NCBI GenBank assembly: GCA_028023455.1
Contig: JAQFVV010000001.1
Span: 23,666,401 to 23,730,400, forward strand
DNA: 64,000 nucleotides
Reading direction: 5' to 3'
From: Epiperipatus broadwayi
Taxonomy: Eukaryota; Onychophora; Udeonychophora; Euonychophora; Peripatidae
The stretch's first letter is position 1; each line of letters begins with the position of its first letter. The notes under the pieces are model-generated. The model ran no database searches, was not told the origin of the DNA, and saw nothing but the letters and a program-made list of their open reading frames with translations. Below are positions 24,785 to 37,287 of the stretch, piece after piece. The translations under genes and the position numbers were made by a program.

Positions 24785-24964
24785 AGTATTATTTCCGGGA
24801 GTTTTCATGGAGTAAAAATATAATAGCTAAATAACTAACATTTAAATACAATAACAAATACTTTCTTCAGAGCTTTTCCTGAGAAAAGTACTTGATATTG
24901 TAATGAAATGTCAAATATTTAGCTATTATATTTTCACTATATGAAAACTCCCGGAAATAATACT
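24785..24964. mobile_element. 180-bp hairpin MITE in POLR2B intron
   Basis: The whole element is one near-perfect inverted repeat. It opens AGTATTATTTCCGGGAGTTT and closes with the exact complement. The arms continue through TATAATAGCTAAATA, an ACATTT block and TACAATA(A/T)CAA(A/G)TACTTT to a small centre near 24870. There is no coding capacity. TA dinucleotides lie close to both ends, but a precise target-site duplication cannot be fixed, so the superfamily is open. Confidence 0.85.
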
Positions 24965-26820
24965 ATATATATATAAACACAAATTGAGAATAAATATATT
25001 TATTTAAATAAGAAAAATGAAAAAAATAAATGAATGTAACTATGCATAGTGTCAAAGATTACTTGTCAACATTTCAATAACTTCAGTTGTTTTCTTTAGG
25101 CTAATAGTAACTTAATTCTAAAAAAATATTGGCATGTAAAACAAGCATATATTTTATGTAAAACATTATACAAACTTAAAATTACTCTCTTCTATAGATA
25201 AGTCATTTTTGGCTGAAGAAAATAACCATGATGTTGTTATGAATATGTTCATAATTTATTTGAGCATAACACACAATCACAACTGTGATATAAATCTTTT
25301 TAGGGCTATTCAAATACTAATATTTATTTATATAAGTAATCTTCTGCATAATTATATTCACATAAAGAATAGAAAAACACCTGCCATATTTTCACTATAC
25401 CAACTCCAACTCAGCTAGAATATCATATAATTGACCTATAATAAATTATGACAATAATTCATTTGAATGCCCTTTTATGGCTGATGACAGAACACATGAG
25501 GCAAACATTAAGATGAGGAAAACAATGTACATATAATAATGCATTGAGACTCTGCTCAAACATACATTTATATAAACAAAGAGCAATGCTATACATGCGA
25601 ATGTATCCATCCGCACAAAGGAATAACAAACAGTAAGTACCCTGTGGGTTTTCTAACCATCATCAGAACAACTAGGATAATTGCAGAATGTTCAGTAGAT
25701 TAGAAAGGGTCTGAAAAATATTGGTGATGATTATTCTGCAGATTAACCACCAGCACAGAATAATATAAAGAATTTGGGGAAAATGGCAATTATTCTGTGG
25801 ATTAGAACACCAACACAGAAAAAGCCATATAACATTAAAATAGTATTAACATTTATTTCCTTAATAAAATAGAAATAAATTACCCTCATCAATCTGATAA
25901 ATTGGAAGGCACATGCAGTTTTACAAATGTAAACTAAGCCTAAACAATGTAAGAAAGCTCTATTGTAGAAAACACTTGAGATAATGGATGACCGTAGACC
26001 AGATGGTATGAAAGAATATTACCTTATATTATAATATGAGTATAACCCTGAAAAGACATACAGGATGAGGCCATGTGATGGAAATGCATTATAGATATAT
26101 TGAGTTAATCATTAAATCTTTACACAAGCACTGTTTCCTAAATTGACTCTCTTTAATCCCTATATCTAAGTGAACAAATAATTATTTAATACACAAAAGA
26201 TTATATATACCATGAATTTAACATACTTACAAGAGAATATAAAATACAAATAAAACATAAAATGCATGTTCATTAAATTACTATACTAGGTTTAAATACA
26301 TATTATTTAAATCTATTGGCTATTAGCCAATCAACTAATAGCACATTTCTCAAACTTAATGACAAATATAAATTAAAATTTTAATTATAACATAGAATTT
26401 TAAAAGTTGATTGTATGCTTCTTCATCTCCATTTATAAGGATATTTATAAATTAGTTGATCTACACATAGGTTCACTGAAGATCCAAGATATTTTGAGAG
26501 GTAGGATATGTTTCATTTTAGTCATATTATCCTCGAAAGTTAATGAAATTGCATGACTTTATTTAAGTGTTATTCCAAGATAAAAATATTTATTACTTTA
26601 ATTTATTAGTGCCAAAGACAAAGAATGATAGTTCAAGCAAATAATTATCACACATGTGCTTTAACAGCCAAAATAGTTCCTCGTTAGCTGTTATTTCTTT
26701 CTACAACTATATTGTAGTTTTAGTAAGATAACTCACAATGTTGTTTCTAATATAAGTTCAAAGTGGGATTATAATTAATTTTTCACCATTCAAATACTGG
26801 CACACAAAATATTAAAATAG

Positions 26821-27119
26821 CATTTCATTCCACACACATATAACACTACTAAAGGTGTTAAAGTCATAAAAGTAAAACACATCCAAGTTAAATATAGCAT
26901 TTTATTCGATGCTTTCATATGTAGTAAAATTCATGAAAGTAAACTTTATCCAAGGTTGAATACAATATTGTATTTCACACATCCATAACACTATGTGTTA
27001 AAGTCAGGAAAGCAATAATTTGTCCAAAGTTAAATATAGTATTTCATTTCACACATGCATAACATGTCTAAATGTGTTAAAGTTATGGAGGTGAACTTTA
27101 TCCAAAGACTAAATATAGT
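26821..27119. repeat. minisatellite, four diverged ~75-bp units
   Basis: Units start near 26821, 26898, 26970 and 27041. Each contains a CATTTCATTYCACACA-like start, CATAACA, GTGTTAAAGTCA and TCCAAGTTAAATATAG. Unit 2 is the most diverged. Nothing suggests coding. Confidence 0.75.
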
Positions 27120-27952
27120 CTGTAGTCAATAAGAATTTTTAAATAGACTGACCTTTTAGAATTGTTATTTCTGTTGTTGTGGTCAACAATAATTTCTGGC
27201 AAATCAGGTGTAGACCTTGTGGAAGATTATCAGCAGCTAGACTCATGGTTGGGAGACTTGAACAGATTAGTTAGGATTTAGCTATGCATTTTGCTATTAA
27301 CACCAGATAATGTTACAACTTAAATTATTTAAGAGATGTATTAATTCAACTTCCTTCTTTACCTTTATGTTTTCTCCTTTTTTTAAAAGAGAAGCTTTCG
27401 TTTTTGTTATATGTTTAATGGTAAAATAATAAAAATAAAAAATAAAAATTTATTTTACACTTGTTGTTACTACAGCAATTCTTAAAAAAAAAAAATCTCT
27501 CTGGCAGTTCTATTTTATTTATTACCCAATTAAACTTCTTCTCGTTTACATATCTGTTAAAAATGAAAAAGAAAAAAGATGCATTTATCTTATCATATTT
27601 TATAAATTAATTCAAAAGAAATTAAATAAATCTTTTAATTAAGCCAAAATAATCTCTAGGATTATTTAAAAAAAAACAATTAATAATTATTTGTTTTATT
27701 TACCTCACTAAGCTTGATGTAATAGACTGTTGGTTTTCACTTTCAGGAAACAGAGCAAAACTAATGGATAAAAGAAAGAAAAAAAAAATTATATAATAAG
27801 TAAGGCAAAAAAAAAAATGGAATTATATAATTTCATTGTTCAATTAATTTGGCATAAGTGTCAAGTATACACAATTCTAGTCATGATCATCTGGAAGAAG
27901 ATAGAGAAATTTTAGACTACTTTTACCAAGCTATATATTTTATACTAAAATA

Positions 27953-28122
27953 TAAGGTTACATTATATATATATGATAAACAAAACAAGTTATACATTTC
28001 GTAACTTGCTATAGCTTGCATTTTATGTTACTAGATGGAGCTTTACCAATAGCCCATGGCCAAGCTTAGTTTACATAAACACTGAGAGAGATAAAGCTCC
28101 TTCTAGTAACATATATATATAT
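27953..28122. repeat. imperfect inverted repeat at the left gypsy border
   Basis: ATGTTACTAGATGGAGCTTTA (28035-28055, quoted with one base removed from neither side) pairs with its near complement at 28092-28112, around a palindromic CCATGG centre. Further out, AAGGTTACA plus (TA)n at 27954-27975 mirrors (AT)n plus TGTAACCTT at 28111-28131, the latter being the start of the LTR. It is probably an older short fold-back element into which the LTR retrotransposon inserted. Confidence 0.45.
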
Positions 28123-31100
28123 TGTAACCTTCCAGGTTGGCACCAGAAAGAAATGTGAGAAGGTCACATTTGTGCTAACAATGGCTAAAGGTAATTAGTT
28201 GAGAAAAATGAATTGTGATATAATTTAATATTTAAAATTGAGTTTTTTAGGAAAACTAAACTTAAATTGTGATGTAATTTGCTAGTTAAAATTAAGATTT
28301 TAACAAAATTAAAATTTTAAACAGGTATATTGATTGGTGGAGTTTTGGACTATATGTTTAGTGGTAGATGTTTGTGTATAGTAGAGGATTTACATGTCAT
28401 AATAGGCAGATGCATAAATATATTATTAATTAGAATTTTCTTTTCTATATTTTTATTTATAAGTTATTGATTATATATTGTCTTAGAATCTTATGTTTTA
28501 AAAATGATAAAGATTATTTGTAATAGTAAATAACATTTTTAAAATTAATAATTAGTATTTAATATTTTTTTATTACTATGTTTATTATATTTAAATATTT
28601 TTTGTTAAAATTTTTATAAATAATATTTCTGGCAAGCTTCCAAAGTTGATTGTCATAGAAACACAGAGGGCGTGAAGGAGAGAAAGACACAGAGTGTAAA
28701 ACTTGAAAGTAAAAAAAAAAAAAAAGTTCCGAGGAAGAAGATAAAAAAACTTAAAGGAATCAATAACTCTCTAAACATATTACAAATATTAAAAAAAAAA
28801 CATCGCAAGGATTCTAATGATATGTTTATGGAAAATTTCTATTATACTACTGGAGTAATAAAACTATGAAGAGATAGACCCAGAGGGAAAATCAGCTCCA
28901 AACTTCCATTAAAACATGGTTCAAGTTCACCACCTTTCAAGAATACTTTGATGTCACATAAGATAAGTAATTATAATTTATTTTAAGATATTGCCAAAAG
29001 TAAGTAATATTAAAATGGCAAGATTGTGTAAAATAAAGCTAGCACAAATTTTTTCATTAGACGCTAAAACCAAACGCTTAAAATTAAATTCTAATCATTT
29101 TATATCAATATTCTACAAAACAAAATTCAAAATGCAAAGGTTTATCTACTTAATTTTATAACAAGAAGATAATTTTCTATTGTATAACTTTGATATTCGC
29201 ATACATATAGTGAAATAATATCAATGCATGCAAAGGTCATTTTTAACGCCCATCACGGAATTCTAGGATAAAAAAAAAAACTCTTATCATTCTTAACAAG
29301 TTATGCTTAACAATCGGATAGACATTTTTTTTATGTTATAATTTACCATTGTTTTTAAAATTAATATGTATGTTTCTTTAACTTTCAACTTTCAATTTTT
29401 TTTAAAAAAAAACTTAATATGTAATAATGGGATATTGACAAATAATTTTTTTTTGATTACAATAGATGTGTAAACAATTTTTTTTTTGTTTTGTGTTCTT
29501 TTAACAAAAAATCACCTTATGGGAAGCATACAATATAATCAACTATAATCAACAACCCATTAAAACCAGCCTAAAAGTAACCAACCAAAGACTCATTACA
29601 CACTTCAAAAGATGGAGTCTGGAACCCAAATTCCTTGACTTCATCATTAAAATAAATCTTAATGTGCTACCCACGAATTGGTTTCTTTATCACCGAAGAG
29701 GTTTTACCAGCATTGACCCTATATGTGGTCTGTGTGCTCGTGAAGATGAAACCATAGACCATATTATACACCAGTGCCCAAGACTTAAAACACTGAAAGA
29801 TATAATTATAATCAATTCTAACATAAGACCTGATATGATTTTCTCACTTGAAAATGCCATTAATAATAGATTTTTTTCAATAATAAGGCTTTCTACCTTT
29901 GTCCTTTATTCCATATGGATAGTGAGATGCAAAAGTCTCATGGAATTACCCCCGCCACAAATCATACCATTGTTTTATCAAACGCTCAAAAAAATCAAGA
30001 AACGTGACCAGCTCCTTGCCTCCAGTAAAGTCTTTGATGACACCTGGTCTTTAATTGCTCTTTCCTTTTCCTGATTATCAATTCCCACCTACCTAGCATT
30101 ATAGAATAGTCAATTATAAAAGAAAATATTCATGTTTATATTAAAAATGCTAATACCATTAAACAAGTTCTTAGAATCTCTTCACTATACCTAACCACAT
30201 AAGAGTAAAACAATTGTGCTCTCATAACATAATTTAGTCAGATGACAAATAGAACATTATATAATCATATTATTGTACAATTTATTCATTTATTTATCCT
30301 TTATTAGTATGTAATCACTATTTATTGTTAATAAAATTTTTATTGAAATGAAAAAAAACAAAACAAAACAATATAATTTCATTATCATTAGAGTATGATA
30401 ATTTATTATTTTGTATGATTTAGAAAGTATATAATAGGTGATTGTAGATATTCGGATGTGTGCATGATGCTATAGATTATTATTTTAAAGATGTTGTATT
30501 TATTATGCAATTTAGTTAATGAAGTATATTTTAAAAAAAATAATGAATTAAAACCTTATCTGTTATAAGTTCGGTATATAGGAAGTATATTGAATGTGAA
30601 TTGAAGGTAGAAATAGTCAAGGGGCAATTAGATTATGTAGATTAGGTTTGGAGATATTCGTTAACTCTTAAGCATATAGGTATAAGTGTATGGTTATTAT
30701 TTTTCCCTGCCTTTATTTATTTTGTATAGTTACTATTAGATGACTTACACCGATTGTAACAGATAAGTGTTATATAATTTTTTTATAATATGTAAAAGAT
30801 TATTGATTTGTGGCATCATACAAGTTTATAAATAATCTAATAAAATATATTTCATGAATACATTGTGTTTACAATATAATCAAACGCACATATTCGAAGA
30901 TATATATGATTAACATATTAAATAGTAGTCAATTTTGATTTTACCTTAGAAGAGATGTAACTGATTATCAAGGTGCATAAATAATATTTTTTTTTTAATA
31001 ATTATTTCTTTTGTCTTTTATTTATTTATTTTTTTTTAATAAATATTTTAATGAATTAAAAGTCCAAATGAATTGCTCGACTATTTAAGTTCGATCCTTC

Positions 31101-31620
31101 ATTTCTACGCACACACACACACACATCTGGTTAATATAACATAGTTATAGAAGATGTAAGTTTGTCAATATAATTCAAGTTTTATTTAATTTGTCTGGTG
31201 GTAATAAATCTCAGTATTACAATGCCAATAATACATTTTACTTTGCTTAGAATAGATAGTGATATGGATATAAAGGTATCCGGTTCTAATCAGTATCTAT
31301 CCTATATTAAATATGATAATTGATGATTGTGCAATAGTTTTAATATTGAATAGATGCTCTGAACATATTTAAATTAACCCTATAGTATTATTGTTTATAG
31401 ACGGTTTTATCATTTTTGTTGGCCTCATATATAAAGACCATATCCTATAATCTCAACTGAGCTAGGCCATAGAATAGTTATCATATAAAACCTTTTAAAT
31501 AAGTTTAAATGTAATTTATAATTATAAATTTTATTCTATTTTGCATAGAATTGGCGCATGGGCAATTATAAATATAATAAAGTAAATAAGTGAAGAAGAT
31601 GGAGGTTATGGGAGAGGGTA
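28123..31620 (+). repeat. 5' LTR (split by a LINE fragment)
   Basis: Starts TGTAACCTTCCAGGTTGG and matches the 3' LTR block by block to about GGAGGTTATGGGAGAGGGTA. Without the insertion at 29.51-30.35 kb its length is about 2.66 kb, very long for the group. It includes a CA repeat at about 31112-31126. The 3' end is placed where homology with the other LTR stops and is uncertain by several bases. Confidence 0.88.
29510..30350 (+). mobile_element. 5'-truncated L1/Tx1-like LINE fragment nested in the 5' LTR
   Basis: This ~840-bp segment is absent from the other LTR at the equivalent point (about 40545), so it inserted after the retrotransposon. One open frame runs from 29511 to 30074. Around 29719 it reads CGLCAREDETIDHIIHQCP, a C-x2-C-x8-H-x4-C zinc-binding box found at the C-terminus of L1/Tx1-type ORF2 proteins. 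It is preceded by LPTNWFLYHRRG wording, usual before that box. The 3' part contains AATAAA (30330) and ends in an A-rich tail, as expected for target-primed insertion. The reverse transcriptase itself is missing. Confidence 0.82.
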
Positions 31621-31905
31621 AAGTGACCGCCCAATCGTGGCGCCTGATATACTTAAGGTTAAAGTGACCACCCAATCATGGGGTCTGACAATCGTGGGAT
31701 CTTGATTATATATTTAGGGTAAAGTGGCTGCCCAATCATGTCCCTGTTTAATTAAGTCTCATAGCCTGATATATTTACGGTTAAGTGGTGGCATGCAATG
31801 TGGATGGCTTGATATACATGGGTTAAGTCTCATATCCTATAGAATATTTATCTTTTGTTGGTTTAATTGGTTAAAGTGGTGACCCAAACGTTTAGGGCTT
31901 CGATT
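31616..31905 (+). repeat. leader tandem repeats behind the 5' LTR
   Basis: A motif of the form GG(G/T)TAAAGTGRCCRCCCAATC recurs with decay at 31616, 31657, 31717, 31779 and 31869, at 41-90 bp spacing. The first copy contains TGGCGCC at 31638, which could serve as a tRNA-type primer-binding site because such sites begin TGG. The repeat lies in the noncoding leader and is not in the 3' LTR. Confidence 0.55.
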
Positions 31906-33631
31906 AATTAAATTTCACACCCTGTAGACTGCCTATCTTGTTGTTGGCTCAATCATTGGGGTCTATATTAATTAAATACCAGACCTTGTAAAGTGTCTAT
32001 GTTTTGGTGGCTTATGTTGTAATGTCTCCAGGATTATTTAAACCTAGGTTCATTAATTAATTTTGTTGGTTAAATACCATAAGCTATATGAGTAAAACAG
32101 TATTGTTAGCCAAAATATTATTTAAAAAGAATAAGATAGTTTTTATATATATAAACTAATTATATGTGTAGCTTGTACTATCTCAGTGTATATATACTAT
32201 ACATTTGTTAATGTGTGTTTGTGACAATAAGGAGAAAGAAAATTAAAGTGTTAGAAAGGTAGTAAGAGTAAATTGGAACTAGGGGTAGATGGAGCATTAA
32301 CTAAGGTTTGAAATAAGCAAATTAGAGTTTGAAATAAGCTAATACCTGAAAGATGTGTAACAGATATATAAATGTCAGATGTATAGTTTAAAAAAAACAT
32401 TTTTTTTAGGTGAAATAAGTAAATACAGCCATGAGACAGCTTAATTTCAATTATAAAGCTATATAAATATCACAAGTTAGAGTAAATGTTAAAGTTGATG
32501 CCAACATTTTTATATATATATCTTTTGCTTATCAATTAAATATAGTACTGATGCTAGATAAACATAGAATTATTGATAGTATTAAATTATAAAGTGTTAA
32601 TATTGTTAATATTTGGAACACTTCTGTTATAGAAAGTCTATAATTTGAAGGTTAGATAGCATACTTGATTGTTGGAGTTTTGTTGGTTGTGTTGCAAATT
32701 TTGGTGATGGATGGAGAATTTTTGTTATTGTCTTAAATATATGGTGTATTCATGTCACTGGTGACTGATTGTTTTCATTCACTGCTCCAACCCAAATTAT
32801 GATATCAGTTGTTAGTTAACAGTGGTCCTGCCATGATTTTGCCTCTAAGACTCCAGAGAGAGCAAGGCATAGTTCTTTCTAATAGCCCCTAAGACTTGGA
32901 TGCAAGCAGGGCATTGTGATAGTGTTTGTAGTAGAATATTATGGGTTGTAGTAGCTTAGAGTGGTTAAAGTGAGATGATCATCAAAGTGTTCATGGAGCA
33001 TTGTATGCTTTGAGAGCAGTGATGGAGTTATTCTATCCATCTCAAAATTGTAAACTGCTAATAACTCTTTTGGCTGTCAGTATCTGTTGGATCTTTAGAA
33101 GAATGGATAAATATATAACTTGAAAATATAGCTCATTCTTAACAGTCTATTTTCTATATTCTTATGCAAAGATTGGCATTTACCATATTTAAGTAAAAAT
33201 TGTATATCAGTCGTCATAATAAATGCATGTCATCATTAATTTGATTTTGGTTATGAATTTTTTTTTTGTTATAAATGCTGGTTATAATATTTGAATGCAC
33301 TCAATACAGCATAAAGATAAATGAATATGTTTAAATTATTTTGGTCTTTTATTATTTATTTGAATTGGTGTAGTTTGCAATATAACTATTCATATAAAAT
33401 TTAATTTATAATTCCAGCTATGTTTAGATTAATTGTATCTAGTTAAAACTTAATGTCTTCTTATCTATGTGTGTGTGGAAAATCGAACATTATATGGGAA
33501 AATAAAACTGTGGAAATTTTATGACATTTTAGGTAGTGATGGTGAATTTGAATTGTTGGTTTGGTGGGGGTTGGGGCTGGTAAACCTTGTTTTCTTAAAT
33601 AGTATTAATAAATTTTTAAAGAGATTATAAA
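31906..33631 (+). other. noncoding leader of the gypsy element
   Basis: About 1.7 kb between the leader repeats and the gag start. No open frame or domain is recognised. It may hold packaging signals or a later insertion. Confidence 0.4.
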
Positions 33632-35508
33632 ATGGAAGAGTTTAGTTTATACGATAGTTTGGGTGAGTCTCAAGAGACACCATCTCCAGACATTGTTGCG
33701 ATGTCCCCTGATCTTGAATCAGGAAATGAAGCTATAGATATGTCATATGGAGAGTCTAGTAAGATGAGAGATACTATCTCTAAAACCACAGATGATGAGA
33801 TGCCGATGTGGGCCAAATCGTTTTTTGCAGGACTAAAAGAACTAAAGTCTGGTCAAGTAAGATTAGAATCTGGTCGAGTAGAAGATAGAAAAAAGTCAGA
33901 AGAGATGTTTGCAGAACTAAAGTCTGGACGAGTAGAAGATAGACAAAAGTCAGAAGAAATGTTTGTAGAATTGAAATCAGAACTAAAAGAAATAAAAGTG
34001 AATCAAGATAAGTCAGAGGAGAGGATAGCAGAAATAAAAGTGGAAATGTTAGGAATAAAGTCAGACATGATAGAGATAAGAGCTAATACAGTTAGCCAGA
34101 TGCAAGCTTTGGAAGAGAAAGTAGAAGGTCAGATGTTAGAGATAAAGGAGGTTAAAGACACTATTATAGATCAAGCATCTAAATTTGAAACTGTAGAAAT
34201 AAATGTCTATGCTCAATTGCATCAAATAAAATTAGACAGTGGTAGTGCAGAGGCACAAATTCGAGAGGAGATTAAAGAAAATTTTGGTAAAACCAAAAAC
34301 ATGGTAAAAGATAAGGAATTTGAGTATGTTCAACAGAAATTTGAACAATTTCAGGAAGAATTCGGGGTTATTAAACAAGTTGTGGATAAGTCAGGATAAA
34401 GTGGATGACAATATTTTAAAAACTCAAGACCAGTATAGTGTTGGTAAAAATATAAATGATCAGGTTGTTCAAATGGTTAAAAAAATAGATAGTTTGACAA
34501 TAGAAGAAGAAGCTGTTATGAGCCATGGGGCTAAAGTTAGTTGAAATAGATGAAAAATGTCAAAATTTAAGAAAAGAGGTAGATAGTGTAAGGAGTGATA
34601 TCGGTAAGCAGGGTATTTCAGACCAGGTTGAAGAAAGGCTAAATGAGTTTAATTGTGAGTTACAGAATCACCAGTTAAAATTAGAAAATTTTATGCAAGA
34701 AAAAATAATTCAGGAGCAGAATACAAAGACAGAAATAAGAATTCCAGAGATTAGGGAAACAGATATTACTGAGGTTAAAGAGGTCTGTGGTTACCCGACA
34801 TACCATTGTTCTGAGGAGTTATTAAAAGATTCTAGGCTTAATAAGGCATATTCAAAGAATTTAGGTGTAAATAGAGAAAAAATGAATTATGGGAAGGATT
34901 CACAGGATTCCATGGCCCTTAAATTTTTGTCTATTAAACCTTTTAGGGGAGATCACATGGAAAATCCACATGAGTTTTTGCAGAATTTAGAAAAGTTGTT
35001 TGCGTTGTGTTCCTTAACAGAAGAGGAAAAGATTGCTATTGCTAGCAATCATCTATACTCATCATCCAAGGACTGGTGGCAGTCATTATTTGAGAGGCCA
35101 CATAATTATGGGGATTTTAAGTACCTATTATTAAATAGTTTTTTGGGGGAAGATAAGCAACACAACTTGAGATATCAAGTATCGCAGGAAAGATATAATC
35201 ATATGAAAGGTAGTTACACTCAATTTTTTAGAAAGCAAGTCATTAAATTGAGAACTCTTACTGCATACCCTTTGTCTGAACAACAAATAGTTAGGGTATT
35301 GCGCCATAATATGCCAAGACACATCGAACAAGTCTTGATAGCATCGGACCGACAAACGATTGAAGAAGTAATTAATGTTTTAGACTCAATAGAGATTAGT
35401 GATCGGGGAGGAGATGCTAGGGCCAACATTAATAAAGAACATAGCCCAAATATGAATAGCATTAGTATCCTAGATAGGTCACGGTGGAATCAAGGCAGAT
35501 ATATGTGA
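33632..35508 (+). pseudogene. gag of the long-LTR gypsy element, two frameshifts
   Basis: ATG at 33632 opens 255 codons in one frame. The frame shifts near 34395 and again near 34520, and the third segment runs to a stop at 35506-35508. The first half is a long charged coiled coil that contains two near-identical copies of an 18-residue unit (GRVEDR.KSEEMFAELKS). The second half has the retrotransposon-gag capsid core, with FRGDHMENPHEFLQNLEKLF, then DWWQSLF and YTQFFRKQV, LRHNMPRHIEQVL. After the stop an Arg/Gly/Pro-rich tail remains readable and no CCHC zinc knuckle is visible. Joined length would be about 620 residues, large for gag because of the coiled coil. It cannot be made as one protein in the present state. 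Confidence 0.82.
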
Positions 35509-35817
35509 AGTAGGAGTAGATATAGAGGTAGGCCTCCAATTCAGGGTAGGCCATATTATAATCCTTACCCACGTATGGGAGGAAAGACGATGGTAATATG
35601 CCATCCACAAGTGGAATAAGAATTCTTAAAAGGGATGAAACCACTATCAAGAAACCTGGAGCATTAAACCAACAGGGACCTCAATGGTATGTTCCTCACT
35701 TTGGGGCCCTATTCATAGAGATTTGGGGAACACCATAGGCTGGTTAATTAACAATCTTGATTTTGATGTTGAGCACTGGAAATATGAAGGTTTGCTTGAA
35801 CCTCCCATTTCATATAG

Positions 35818-36327
35818 TTGTCCAATAATTCGGATTACCATTTTGGGTTAGTTGTGAATGCTTTGGTCGATTCTGGTAGCCAAGCTTCTGTAATTTCAGA
35901 GAAAATGTATGTGAAAATTATGCAAGTTTACCATTCAATTCCTACCTTACCCCTTAAATCTCTTCAGGTAACTCTTGCAAATGGAAGGAAGGTGAAGTTG
36001 ACAAATAAACAGATTTTTATTACGGTTAAGATTAATAACTTAGAGCTTATGCACATATTCTTGATCATGCCCGGACTGGTTCATGAGGTCATAATTGGTT
36101 CAGACTTTATGACCCTTAATCATTGTTCAATTAATTATGGCAACCACACTTTTATGTGCCGAGAGGAGATTTGCCCTCTCATAGGAGATTTCATTAGTCA
36201 GGGTAGTCAATTGATAGCTATGCTGGAGACATCAGTTGATGTAAATATAAAGATGAAATTAGACAGTTCTGGTATCATAGGATCAGAATACTATGAACCC
36301 TTCTTTCAATTGTTGCTTCAGTATTAA
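35818..36327 (+). pseudogene. aspartic protease region of pol
   Basis: Contains ALVDSGSQASVISEKMY near residues 15-31, the D-S-G active site of retropepsin-type proteases, and HEVIIGSDFMTLNHCSINY near residues 92-110, the 'iLGxDfL' flap-distal motif. It is in the same frame as the last gag segment, but a broken stretch at 35509-35817 with stops separates them. The frame ends at 36327, before RT. Confidence 0.8.
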
Positions 36328-36449
36328 TTTATCTTTTCTAAAGTACTCGGCATTATCAAGGGGTATATTCATAGGATCAAGCTCAAGGATAATGAACCTT
36401 TCCAACAATGCACCTATCCTATCCTGCACCAATACCAGACAGAAGTCCA

Positions 36450-37287
36450 ATGACAGATCCAAAAGATGCTCGATTGAGAGATTATTAAGATTGGCCCTTC
36501 ACCATATGTAAATCCTCTCATTGTGGTGAAAAAGAAAGATGGTTCTCTTTGAGTATGCTTGGATGCACGTATCCTTAATAAACATACTATACCTGAACGT
36601 GATATTCCAATGCCAGTACAAGAATTGCTGCTTGGGTTTCGGGGAACATTTGATCTAACTGCCAGCTATTGGCAGATTCCATTACATCTCAAGGATCAGC
36701 AATACACAGCTTTTCATCATCAAGGCCATTCGTATATGTTTCAGAGGATGCCATTTGGCCTGATTAACAGTGGTGCAGGCCTGATCAGATGTTTGAATGC
36801 AATCTTTTCTCGGAAGCTCAAAGAATTAATAGTCATCTACGTTGATGACATTGTTATCGCATCGGATGATCTAACCCAACATTTGGAACACTTGAATTTA
36901 TTTTTTTCAGAATGCTCACTTCATAACATTAAGGTCAATCTTGAGAAATGCACCTTAGTGGCTGGAGAAATATCCTTCTTTGGCCATTTAATTAGTAATC
37001 AGGGAATAAAACCTTATCCTGATAAAATATCTGCAATTCAACAATTTCCTACACCCAAATCTAAGAAGCACTTGAGGTCATTTTTGGGACTGTGTAATTA
37101 TTACCATTGTTTTTACAAGAATTTCTCATATGATACCCTCCATTTATCTATATTATTAAAGAAATCTGAGCCCTGGGTTTGGACTAAAGACCATGATGGA
37201 GAACTTCAAGTTATTAAAGATAATTTTTTGAAGACAGTTATATTAGCATATCCAGACTTTCAAAAGGAATTTTTACCTTCAAACTGA
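36450..37287 (+). pseudogene. reverse transcriptase region of pol
   Basis: The domain starts before the open frame. SPYVNPLIVVKKKDGSL is readable from about 36495 and is cut by a TGA in the position of a conserved Arg codon near 36550. The open part (36559-37287) shows TFDLTASYWQIPL (palm motif with the first catalytic Asp), TAFHHQGHSYMFQRMPFGL, and VIYVDDIVIASDD, the YVDD catalytic pair. FFGHLISNQGIKPYPDKI and then the thumb region follow. Catalytic residues are retained, so decay is limited to a few nonsense and frame changes. Confidence 0.88.

Noticed and set aside
28672-28869. Lys-rich 65-codon frame in the 5' LTR
   Set aside because: The same DNA in the 3' LTR does not keep the frame (A-run length differs), so it is not a conserved LTR gene.
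35131-35650. Minus-strand frames opposite gag
   Set aside because: Shadows of the gag capsid frame; no signature and no independent start context.
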